Shown here one piece after another: positions 7,601-14,198 of a stretch of 18,195 nt of DNA. Where the stretch lies: contig SOKM01000100.1 in the NCBI GenBank assembly GCA_004375785.1, forward strand, positions 1-18,195. Direction: 5' to 3'. The notes under the pieces were generated by a model that saw only the letters and a program-made list of their open reading frames with translations, searched no databases and was not told where the DNA came from. Origin of the DNA: Candidatus Cloacimonadota bacterium. GTDB lineage: Bacteria > Hydrothermota > E44-bin80. Both the position numbers and the translations under genes were made by a program. The number at the start of each line of letters is the position of its first letter. Positions within the stretch are counted from its first letter, which is position 1.

Positions 7601-8300
7601 AGGCTTCAAACATGGAATTTGTTTGGCTTCCTGTTACATCGGAGTTGTTCATCTTTATAAAGGCGAACTTGATACCTCACTCAAATACTATAAAAAATAC
7701 CATTCTATAGCAAAAGAGATAGATTATAAAAAAGGAATTGGTGATGCCTGTCTTAACATAGGTAAAGTTTGCAGGGAGATGAGAAGGTTCGATAATGCAA
7801 AAGAATATCTTGAAAAGGCAGAGGAAATACTACTGAGGATAGGAGACAGAATCAATCTATCAGAAGTTTACGCAAACCTTTCTGAGTTGAATACTGAAAA
7901 GGAAAACTTTAAGGATGCTCTGAAAATTGCAGAAAAGGCACTTTCCATTACAAAAGAAACAGGTGCAAAAGAACAGGAGATTTTAGCCTTAAGGGCTATA
8001 GGAAAGGCTCTATTTAACGTCAACATGCAGATAGCAGAGAAGTTAAAAGTAAAAAGTAAAAAGTTAAAAGTGAAGTCGAGGAAGGCAATATCTTATCTCA
8101 AACAATCAATCTCCCTTGCTAAAGGGCAAAAAAGAGAACTTGAACTTGCAAAATCCCTTTATGAACTTTCAAAAATTCTGAATTGCACAGGTAAAAAGAA
8201 GGAAGCAGAAAAATATAAAAAAGAAGCAAAGAGCATCTTCGAGAAGGCAGGTGCAAAGAACTGGCTCTATAAGATAAAAGATATGAAAAATAAGGGGTAG
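4623..8300 (+). CDS. Zinc-ribbon / class III nucleotide cyclase / AAA ATPase / TPR signalling protein
   Basis: This 1225-residue protein starts with a zinc ribbon (C3, C6, C17, C20), then a class III cyclase domain (about 57-235). Metal-binding aspartates D67 (FADISGFT) and D111 (FIGDCIMVLFG) are present, as are K107 and D176 (DYTVMGDTVNLAERL), which favour ATP, and the transition-state pair N184 and R188. The domain should therefore make cAMP. Next is an AAA_16-like ATPase (about 251-600) with Walker A GEAGLGKS (282-289) and Walker B LILYFEDIQW (E414, D415). From about 660 to the end are TPRs, five of them 40-residue tandem copies. The layout matches widespread cyclase-ATPase-TPR proteins thought to be signal integrators; the signal is unknown. 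No transmembrane segment is seen, so it is probably cytoplasmic. No clear ribosome-binding site precedes the ATG, but the zinc ribbon supports this start. A heptamer array is inserted near residues 1140-1151. Confidence 0.9.
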   Translation: MKCLKCGKDNPGGSKFCNQCGILLPVSSVKADHLRFARVHIPQKLRKKMTTLRADSERKNVTILFADISGFTALSEKLDPEEVTELINNCFEALINVIYKYEGTIDKFIGDCIMVLFGAPITHEDDPERAVHTALEIMGALDRFNEEGGTKLSIHIGINAGVVIAGGVGSDLRMDYTVMGDTVNLAERLMGLAKDEIFVSESVYKKTNYLFEMNGLAPVKVKGKTKKIKPYRVIGVKEKPKRKRRISELYSPLVGRNEELNTISAIMNKRLKENAAVLALIGEAGLGKSRLIEEMRKETGKKWLWLNGRSYSYGSTTPFWVVLEQVRNYLGIGEFVPELDAIKKLKRKTKELFGVNANEYLPYLSLFLSIKVPEHLEKKVKYLDYESLRLQEFVSVKAFFRMIAQNKPLILYFEDIQWLDPESLELIGFLLEGLKDTQVLFLFEARPEKETGLNKIKPFIQKIYKKRYTEIRLKPLNSYAASELLSNLLSISDFPENLSSLILEKSECNPFYIEEIIHSLIDSNILVFSSGIWTLSAEPYTLSTIEVPETVEAVIRARIDKLPLVTKDIIGNASVIGRNFHYQILSHITDIEKLDDEIKILEGGEFILNKISQFPIDLEYQFKHTLIRDVAYNGLLKKKRRRIHRKIAEYMEDIFREKIKDYFETLAHHYYYAGLLEKSYEYYRKAGDDAKKLYLNNASIEYYVKAIEIHKKIFPDKRENLAELFEKKGDVHIIKAEYDVAFQDYKNASNNYKDIEKKADIKRKIGELFFNKADYNTAISLYGETIDILRNIPSSPVLSKTLLDYAWLLSVRKSEHLRAEKMTELALAKIDKKKESRIYAQGLNTLGGIFYNRGNYNKALKYYQKTLTISKALNDKKGIGTASNNIGLVYHNKGELDTTLKYYKRYLAISEEIGDKKGIGIASNNIGGVYHNKGELSISLDYYKKYLAISEEIGYKRGTAIASGNIGIIYRNKGNLDTALRYYKKYLSLSKEIGFKHGICLASCYIGVVHLYKGELDTSLKYYKKYHSIAKEIDYKKGIGDACLNIGKVCREMRRFDNAKEYLEKAEEILLRIGDRINLSEVYANLSELNTEKENFKDALKIAEKALSITKETGAKEQEILALRAIGKALFNVNMQIAEKLKVKSKKLKVKSRKAISYLKQSISLAKGQKRELELAKSLYELSKILNCTGKKKEAEKYKKEAKSIFEKAGAKNWLYKIKDMKNKG
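7134..7853 (+). repeat. 120-bp tandem repeat coding for 40-residue TPR units
   Basis: Units start at about 7134, 7254, 7374, 7494, 7614 and 7734. The copies at 7254 and 7374 share SNNIG.VYHNKGEL and YLAISEEIG. Conservation falls toward both ends, as expected for recent internal duplication within a TPR array. Confidence 0.85.
8041..8075. repeat. Heptamer tandem array inside the cyclase gene
   Basis: Five 7-bp units: AGTTAAA, AGTAAAA, AGTAAAA, AGTTAAA, AGTGAAG. They encode the basic KLKVKSKKLKVKSRK stretch between two TPR helices. The period is not a multiple of three, so unit gain or loss would shift the frame. Confidence 0.8.
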
Positions 8301-8321
8301 CAACCAGGAGGTTGCTCCTAC
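8297..8321. repeat. REP-like hairpin with GTAG, overlapping the cyclase stop
   Basis: GTAG (8297-8300) leads into AGCAACC-AGGA-GGTTGCT (7-bp stem, 4-base loop, 8299-8316) and ends in CTAC. The TAG of GTAG is the cyclase stop codon. There is no U-tract after it, so an intrinsic terminator is unlikely. GTAG next to a small hairpin is the hallmark of REP elements. Confidence 0.6.
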
Positions 8322-8353
8322 AAATAACAAAAAAAGTAAGGAGGGTCCACTAA

Positions 8354-8379
8354 AATCTGTCTTATCTGTGAAAATCTGT
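8354..8379. repeat. Degenerate ATCTGT repeat in the cyclase-mfd spacer
   Basis: Three ATCTGT words at 8355, 8364 and 8374, spaced 9-10 bp. The rest of the 116-bp spacer holds the REP-like hairpin, an unused AAGGAGGG with no start codon at proper distance, and no convincing promoter. Confidence 0.5.
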
Positions 8380-8416
8380 ATGCTGACTTTGTATCGAAGG
8401 TTTTGGAAAAAAGAAA

Positions 8417-11400
8417 ATGGGGAATTTGATAAATACTCAGAGCAAGATACTTGCTGAAATCTTCTCAAAATTAGAAAAATCCACTTTTTTTCAAAGAGTT
8501 CTTGGTGAGTTAAAAAAGGAAAAGAGGGTTTTTATAAAACCTGCAGGAAAGCTTTTCTTAGAAATCCTTGCCATAACAATTCAAAAACAGGGATTCTCTC
8601 CGGTTCTATTTATGTCTCAGGATGATGAAGAACTCTTCTTTATGCGAGAAGAAATAAGAAATATTTTTCGAAAGAAAACCGGTCTCTTCTATTCTTTCAA
8701 CAAAGAAGTTTCACTCAATATGGAAGAAATAGAAGATAGGTTCTTAACACTCCACAGAATGCTCACTGGAGATATGGAATTCATTATTACAAACCTTGAG
8801 GGATTAATGTTAAACATACCATCTGAGAATATACTTAAAAGATATAGCTTGAGATTTTTCAACAATCAAAAACTCGATTTTTCATTCCTTATCGAAAGTT
8901 TTAACAGGATGGGTTTCACCAGAGTTAATACAGTTGGCGAGGTGGGCGAATTCAGCGTAAGAGGATGCATAATAGATATATATGGTTATGGAATGGATTT
9001 TCCTAAGAGAATTGAATTCCTTGGCGATATAATTATTTCGTTAAGATCGTTCGACCCTTTCACCCAGAAAACAATAAGAAAAGAGAAGAAATTTACCCTT
9101 CTTCCTATAACAGAAGAGTTTGCTCTGGAAAAGAAAAATACCCTCCTTGATTACATCCCTGATAGTTCTCTTTTCATCTTTTCAGAGTATCTTTTTCTTG
9201 ACGAGGTTTTCCACAAGATACCAGATTTAGCAGGGAAATATCAGATTATTCTCTCAAATGATGGTTTGGATGCAGGGGTTAAGAGACCACAAGAATTCCA
9301 CGGCAATCTTCGACTTTTTAAAGAATATTTAAGGAAATTGAGGAATAAGACTATCTTTATTGCCTGTGAATCTGATGAAGAAAGAGACAGATGTGAATAC
9401 CTTTTAAGTATTGAATTTCCAGACCTTATCTTCGATGTTCTGAATATCGGAGAGGGTTGCATGTCAGAGGAATGGGCAATCTCCATTATTACTGACAAGG
9501 AAATATTTGGAAAAGGGTTTCATCCGAAAACAATAGAAAAAAAAGAAATTCCCTTCAAACCTGAAACAGTGTCAGAATTAAACCCTGGTGATTACGTGGT
9601 TCACGTAGACTATGGTATAGGAGTCTTTGAAAAGATGGGAAAAATAAAACATAAAGGTCAATTGACGGAGTGCCTACTTATAAGGTATGAAGGAGGGGAT
9701 ATTGTTTATGTTCCCATTAGCACTATGTCAAAAGTTAGCAAGTATATAGGACTTATTAAGGGAATTCCGAAGCTTTCAAATCTTTCAAGTATGATTTGGG
9801 TAAAGAAGAAAAAGAGTGCAGTGAAGGCAATAGAGGAAATGACGAAGGATTTACTAAAACTCTATGCTGAGAGAAAACTTGTTAAGGGGTTCAGTTATTC
9901 CCAGGATACCGTATGGCAGAAGGAACTCGAAGCAAGTTTCCCTTATGAAGAGACAGAAGACCAGTTAAAAGCAATAAAAGATATCAAAGATGATATGGAA
10001 TCTACCAAACCAATGGATAGACTCGTTTGTGGTGAAGTGGGATACGGGAAGACTGAGGTGGCTGTGAGGGCAGCATTTAAAGCTGTTATGGATTCCAAGC
10101 AGGTTCTTCTCCTTGCTCCGACAACAGTTCTTACCGAGCAACATTTTAATACATTCAGAGAGAGATTGAAAAACTTTCCAATGAGAACCGAGATGCTCTC
10201 TCGGTTTGTAAAAAAGAGCAAACAGAAAAATATAATCATTGATATAAAAAACGGCAAAGTCGATATTATCATAGGAACACATAGGCTCCTCAGTAACGAT
10301 ATTGAATTTTATGACCCGGGACTCCTTATAATAGATGAAGAACACCGTTTTGGTGTTGCTCAAAAGGAAAAACTGAAAGAAAAAAGGAAAGTGATAGATA
10401 TCCTGAGTATGAGTGCTACACCAATACCGAGAACGCTTCAATTTTCATTGCTCAACATCAGGGACTTTTCAACAATTGAAACACCACCAGAAGGGAGACT
10501 CTCTGTAATCACGAGGATTATCCACTGGAACACGAGACTTATCAGAGAAATAATCCTCAGTGAGATTCGGCGGGGAGGACAGGTCTTTTTCGTCTATAAT
10601 CGAATTCACGGGCTCAGCTCTATTGCAAAAAGGCTAAAAAATATTGTTCCCGAAGCCAGGATAGCTGTTACACACGGAAGGATGAAACCGTCCATCATTG
10701 AAGAAAAAATGCTCGATTTCCTCTCTGGTAAATGCAACCTTCTTGTTACAACAAGCATAATAGAATCGGGACTCGACATTCCAAACGCAAATACTATCAT
10801 TATTGATAGGGCAGATACTTACGGGCTGGCACAACTGCACCAGTTAAGGGGGAGGGTTGGAAGGTCAAACAGAAGGGCTTATTGTTATCTGGTCGTTCAA
10901 CAAAAATTAACCATGGAAGCCAGAAAAAGACTCTCTACAATTTACACCCACAGCCATCTTGGTAGCGGCCTTGCTCTCGCTATGAAAGACCTTGAAATAA
11001 GAGGTGCAGGAAATCTTCTCGGTAAGAGACAGCATGGGCACATAGCAAAAATAGGGTATGACCTTTATATGAAACTGCTTCAGGAAACAGTAAGGAGACT
11101 TAAGGGTGTAAAGACTTCCCAAATGGTAATCTCTGAGGTCGTTTCAAGTTTAACAGCCTATATCCCTTCCACTTATATTGAAGATGAAAGCTCAAGAATA
11201 GACCTTTATAGAAGACTTTCAGTTTGTGATATGCTTAATACTGTGAAAGAAATAGAAGGGGAAATGAAGGACAGATTTGGCACCCTCCCGCATGAAGTAG
11301 AAACCCTCTTACTGCTTACAAGAATAAAAATCATCGCATCTGAAAAAAGTGTCAAAAAAGTTTCGGTAAAGGAAAACTTTCTGGAACTTTCCTTTGAGAA

Positions 11401-11560
11401 AAACCGTTTTCCTTCTAAAAAGAATATTGAAAAACTCTTTAGCAAAGTAAACAAGAAATTCTATATTGATTATTCTGAAAAGTTCTTTAAGATACGATTC
11501 AAAACAGAGTATAAAAAAATTTTCTCTGATTTGAAAAAAGTGTTGATTTTTTTTCCGTAA
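8417..11560 (+). CDS. mfd: Transcription-repair coupling factor Mfd
   Basis: Mfd is the double-stranded DNA translocase that removes RNA polymerase stalled at lesions and recruits UvrA. Domains in order: an N-terminal UvrB-like module (about 1-330), the CarD-like RNA polymerase-interaction domain (from about 385: ELNPGDYVVHVDYGIGVFEK), then two RecG-like helicase lobes. Walker A is GEVGYGKT (539-546), motif II DEEH (640-643), followed by SATPIPRTLQ, TTSIIESGLDIPNAN and QLRGRVGRS. The end is the TRCF domain (about 920-1047). At 1047 residues it is about 100 shorter than E. coli Mfd, the shortage lying before the CarD-like domain. The ATG has only a weak purine-rich stretch upstream. It follows the cyclase gene by 116 bp and leads into the chaperone cluster. 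Confidence 0.97.
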   Translation: MGNLINTQSKILAEIFSKLEKSTFFQRVLGELKKEKRVFIKPAGKLFLEILAITIQKQGFSPVLFMSQDDEELFFMREEIRNIFRKKTGLFYSFNKEVSLNMEEIEDRFLTLHRMLTGDMEFIITNLEGLMLNIPSENILKRYSLRFFNNQKLDFSFLIESFNRMGFTRVNTVGEVGEFSVRGCIIDIYGYGMDFPKRIEFLGDIIISLRSFDPFTQKTIRKEKKFTLLPITEEFALEKKNTLLDYIPDSSLFIFSEYLFLDEVFHKIPDLAGKYQIILSNDGLDAGVKRPQEFHGNLRLFKEYLRKLRNKTIFIACESDEERDRCEYLLSIEFPDLIFDVLNIGEGCMSEEWAISIITDKEIFGKGFHPKTIEKKEIPFKPETVSELNPGDYVVHVDYGIGVFEKMGKIKHKGQLTECLLIRYEGGDIVYVPISTMSKVSKYIGLIKGIPKLSNLSSMIWVKKKKSAVKAIEEMTKDLLKLYAERKLVKGFSYSQDTVWQKELEASFPYEETEDQLKAIKDIKDDMESTKPMDRLVCGEVGYGKTEVAVRAAFKAVMDSKQVLLLAPTTVLTEQHFNTFRERLKNFPMRTEMLSRFVKKSKQKNIIIDIKNGKVDIIIGTHRLLSNDIEFYDPGLLIIDEEHRFGVAQKEKLKEKRKVIDILSMSATPIPRTLQFSLLNIRDFSTIETPPEGRLSVITRIIHWNTRLIREIILSEIRRGGQVFFVYNRIHGLSSIAKRLKNIVPEARIAVTHGRMKPSIIEEKMLDFLSGKCNLLVTTSIIESGLDIPNANTIIIDRADTYGLAQLHQLRGRVGRSNRRAYCYLVVQQKLTMEARKRLSTIYTHSHLGSGLALAMKDLEIRGAGNLLGKRQHGHIAKIGYDLYMKLLQETVRRLKGVKTSQMVISEVVSSLTAYIPSTYIEDESSRIDLYRRLSVCDMLNTVKEIEGEMKDRFGTLPHEVETLLLLTRIKIIASEKSVKKVSVKENFLELSFEKNRFPSKKNIEKLFSKVNKKFYIDYSEKFFKIRFKTEYKKIFSDLKKVLIFFP

Positions 11561-11571
11561 TATGTTATAAA
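11543..11571 (+). promoter_or_regulatory. Sigma70-type promoter for the parvulin-surA-pdxA cluster
   Basis: TTGATT (11543-11548, inside the last codons of mfd), 17-bp spacer, TATAAA (11566-11571). The predicted start near 11578 leaves a leader of about 87 bases before the ATG at 11665, ending in AAGGAGG. Confidence 0.5.
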
Positions 11572-11583
11572 GAAGAATGTTTA

Positions 11584-11621
11584 AAAAGTAGTAACAAGGT
11601 TTTTAACCTTAAAAGTAGTAA
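11584..11621 (+). promoter_or_regulatory. Leader palindrome flanked by direct repeats
   Basis: AAGGTT-TTT-AACCTT (11596-11610) is bracketed by two copies of AAAAGTAGTAA (11584-11594 and 11611-11621). It lies in the predicted leader just downstream of the promoter. It could be a regulator-binding site or a weak RNA hairpin; it is not a classic terminator, since no U-tract follows. Confidence 0.4.
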
Positions 11622-11664
11622 ATGCGACAGGGTAACTGAGTATTTACTAAAAGAAGGAGGTCTT

Positions 11665-13344
11665 ATGAGTAAGTTTTCCATAATCATAGCTACGACTATG
11701 TTTATTGTTTTATCTTCAATAACTGGTTGCAGGGAAAAGATTGCAGAAAAGATAGTCGCCAGGGTCGGGGATAGAAAAATCACAGTTGGCGATTTCGAAG
11801 GTAGATTTAGGCCAAAGGTTTTCCCATCAGAAGAGGAAGAAAAAGCTGAGAAAATGAAGATTCTTAACACTATAATTGAAGAGAAATTATTTGCCATTGC
11901 GGGAGAAAAAGAGGATTTTGTAGAAGAGGTAGATAAGAATCTCGAGGATTATCCTGAAAGACTGGCTGTAAATCAGCTATACGAAGAAATGGTCGTTAAA
12001 AAAGCAAAAGTGTCGCTGCTTGAGATAAGAAGAACATATAGAAAGATGGAAAGAGAACTTCACGGTAGACATATCCTATGCGAAACAAAAGAGAAAGCAG
12101 ATAGCGTATATAGGGAGATTAAAAAGAACGACGCTAAAAACTTTACTGAACTTGCTAAAATTTCAACTGACACAAGAACAAAAGATAAGGGAGGTGATCT
12201 GGGCTGGTTCTCCTGGGGAAAGATGAATCCGGAGCATCAAGAGGTAGCATATAAATTAAAAAAAGGAGAGATAAGTAAACCATTTGAAACTCGCTCTGGG
12301 TGGGATATACTTCAAATTGTGGATGAGAGACCAAAGAAATTGAACCCGCTTGAAGAAGAAAAAGAAAATATTATGAAAACATTGAAAAGAGAAAAAATGT
12401 CCAAGATCGCCAATGACTACCTGGAGAAGATAAAGAAAAGGGCAAAGATAAAATATGATACAACTGTTATAGCTCTCCTCATTGAAAAATCATCGAAAGA
12501 TAAACCACCGAATCCTTTTGAACCTGCTCCACTTCCTGTATTGACAGATGAAGAGGGGAAAAGGATTATTGTTACCTCCATACTGGGTGAGTTAACAGCT
12601 GCTGAATTGCTTGAGAAAGCAGAGAAAGCTCTCAGGAAACCACCATTAAACACTCAAGATGCTGTAAAGGGATATATTGAAGGTGATTTTATAAATCAAC
12701 TACTTGTCAACCAGGCAAAGAGGATGCATCTTCACAAATCTCCAGAAGTAATGAAAAAATACAATGATGTAAAAGACAGTCGCCTTGCAGGAGAGTATAA
12801 TAAAAAATATGTTGTTCCAAGAGAAGAGATACCAGAGGAAGAACTGGAGACTTATTTTGAAAAGAATAAAGAGGAGTTCAAGATAGAAGAGAAAAGGGAA
12901 ACAAGGATTGTGGTTGTGAAGACCCAGGAAGAAGCGGATAATATCTATAGAACTCTTAAGAGGGGAGGCGACATTAAAAAAATCGCGAAGGAGAAATCGA
13001 CCCATCAATCAAAAAATCGCGAAGGGAAATTTGGACCTTATACTAAATCGAGGTTTCCAGAGGGATACAGAGCAACAGCATTCAGTTTAAGACGACGAGA
13101 ACTTTCAGAGCCATTCAAGACAAGAGACGGATTCGTTATTATGAAATTAATAAACATTGAACCCGAAAGTTATATGGAATTTGAAAAGGTTAAAAATCGA
13201 ATTAAATCCAATATAAAAAATGAAGAAAGAGAACTAGTTAAGCAAGAACTGGTGGATAGATTAAAGAACGAAATACCTGTTCACATTTATGAGGATGTTC
13301 TTTTAATGGCTGGCAAGAAAGAAACAGGAGAGGAGAAAAAATGA
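11665..13344 (+). CDS. Lipoprotein with two parvulin-like (PpiC) domains, catalytic residues mostly lost
   Basis: A signal peptide ends at lipobox ITGC (Cys22), so the protein is probably anchored in a periplasm-facing membrane. A SurA/PrsA-type N-terminal region (about 25-130) is followed by a first parvulin domain (131-223: HGRHILCE, KGGDLGWF, GEISKPFETRSGWDIL) and a second (about 411-500: REGKFGPY, ELSEPFKTRDGFVIM). Of the two active-site histidines of parvulins, the first domain keeps His136 but has Asp for the C-terminal one; the second domain has lost both. It therefore looks more like a chaperone or scaffold than an isomerase. A strong AAGGAGG precedes the ATG. Its stop overlaps the next start (ATGA), indicating coupling. 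At 559 residues it is longer than typical PrsA or SurA. Confidence 0.85.
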   Translation: MSKFSIIIATTMFIVLSSITGCREKIAEKIVARVGDRKITVGDFEGRFRPKVFPSEEEEKAEKMKILNTIIEEKLFAIAGEKEDFVEEVDKNLEDYPERLAVNQLYEEMVVKKAKVSLLEIRRTYRKMERELHGRHILCETKEKADSVYREIKKNDAKNFTELAKISTDTRTKDKGGDLGWFSWGKMNPEHQEVAYKLKKGEISKPFETRSGWDILQIVDERPKKLNPLEEEKENIMKTLKREKMSKIANDYLEKIKKRAKIKYDTTVIALLIEKSSKDKPPNPFEPAPLPVLTDEEGKRIIVTSILGELTAAELLEKAEKALRKPPLNTQDAVKGYIEGDFINQLLVNQAKRMHLHKSPEVMKKYNDVKDSRLAGEYNKKYVVPREEIPEEELETYFEKNKEEFKIEEKRETRIVVVKTQEEADNIYRTLKRGGDIKKIAKEKSTHQSKNREGKFGPYTKSRFPEGYRATAFSLRRRELSEPFKTRDGFVIMKLINIEPESYMEFEKVKNRIKSNIKNEERELVKQELVDRLKNEIPVHIYEDVLLMAGKKETGEEKK

Positions 13345-14165
13345 AGAAATTTCTAATTATATTGCTTATACTTTCATTATTATTTTGTTTTGGATGTAAG
13401 AAGGAAACAGTTGAAGGAACAGTTATTGCAAAGGTTAACAAATCAGTCTTCACGCTTGAAGAACTAAATGATCAGATTCCGCCTTATCTATCTGTACCTG
13501 CTGATAGAAAAAAGGCGTTTGTTGATGAATGGATAAACACAGAACTTGTCTATGAGGAAGCAATACAGAAAGGGATAGATAAAGATGAAGGCGTGAAAAA
13601 GAAACTGGAACTCTTAATTAAACAGTATCTGGCAAATGAGCTATTGTCAAAACGCCTTGAAGGAGAAGGAGATGTTAGTGATTTTGAGATAAAGGAATAT
13701 TTTCAGGAGCATGAAAGGGATTTCAACTCACAGATAAAAATTGCTCATATACTTCTTTCAACAGAAACAGAGGCAAAGAAAATTCTTGAGAAACTAAAAG
13801 ATAGAGAGGACTTTATAACACTCGCAAGAACATTTTCACAGGATTCAATAACAGCAACAAACGGTGGTTTACTACCCCGTTATTTCAAATTTGGCGAGAT
13901 GTTCGATACACCCGAATTTGAAACAGGAGCATTCGGGATCGAAAAAATTGGCGGGCTAAGTGATGTAGTTAAAACCGATTATGGGTATCACATCATCAAG
14001 TTGATAGATAGAAAACCGACTAAAGAAAAAATTACGCTTGAGGATGTGGGGATGCAGATAAAGCAGTATCTAATAACGAATAAGCAGAAAAACGTTATGG
14101 ATACCTGGTTAGACAGCCTGAAAACCAATGCTGATATAGAAACCCATTACGAACTCATAAAATAA
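13341..14165 (+). CDS. PrsA-like parvulin lipoprotein (peptidyl-prolyl isomerase)
   Basis: This 274-residue protein has a clear lipoprotein signal (MKKFLIILLILSLLFCFGC, Cys19). A helical chaperone segment follows (about 25-125, containing VNKSVFTLEEL), then one parvulin domain (131-225: IAHILLST, TNGGLLPRY, TDYGYHIIKL). Both parvulin histidines, His136 and His217, are kept, so it is likely an active proline isomerase, in contrast to the preceding gene. It acts outside the inner membrane on secreted proteins. The start lies in the ATGA overlap with the upstream gene, behind a GGAGAGGAG purine run. It probably forms one functional set with the lipoprotein before it and the SurA-like protein after it. 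Confidence 0.87.
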   Translation: MKKFLIILLILSLLFCFGCKKETVEGTVIAKVNKSVFTLEELNDQIPPYLSVPADRKKAFVDEWINTELVYEEAIQKGIDKDEGVKKKLELLIKQYLANELLSKRLEGEGDVSDFEIKEYFQEHERDFNSQIKIAHILLSTETEAKKILEKLKDREDFITLARTFSQDSITATNGGLLPRYFKFGEMFDTPEFETGAFGIEKIGGLSDVVKTDYGYHIIKLIDRKPTKEKITLEDVGMQIKQYLITNKQKNVMDTWLDSLKTNADIETHYELIK

Positions 14166-14198
14166 AAACCTGCAAAACAATTAAAAACATCATTAAAA

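Noticed and set aside
7134..7853. Regular 120-bp repeats considered as a CRISPR-like or non-coding array
   Set aside because: The period is exactly 40 codons, the frame is open and the units are TPRs; there are no unique spacers between short identical repeats.
8299..8316. Hairpin after the cyclase considered as an intrinsic terminator
   Set aside because: No U-tract follows the stem; a REP-like identity fits better.
9965..10441. Minus-strand frame of 158 codons opposite mfd
   Set aside because: Overlaps the Mfd helicase core, which is fully explained on the plus strand.
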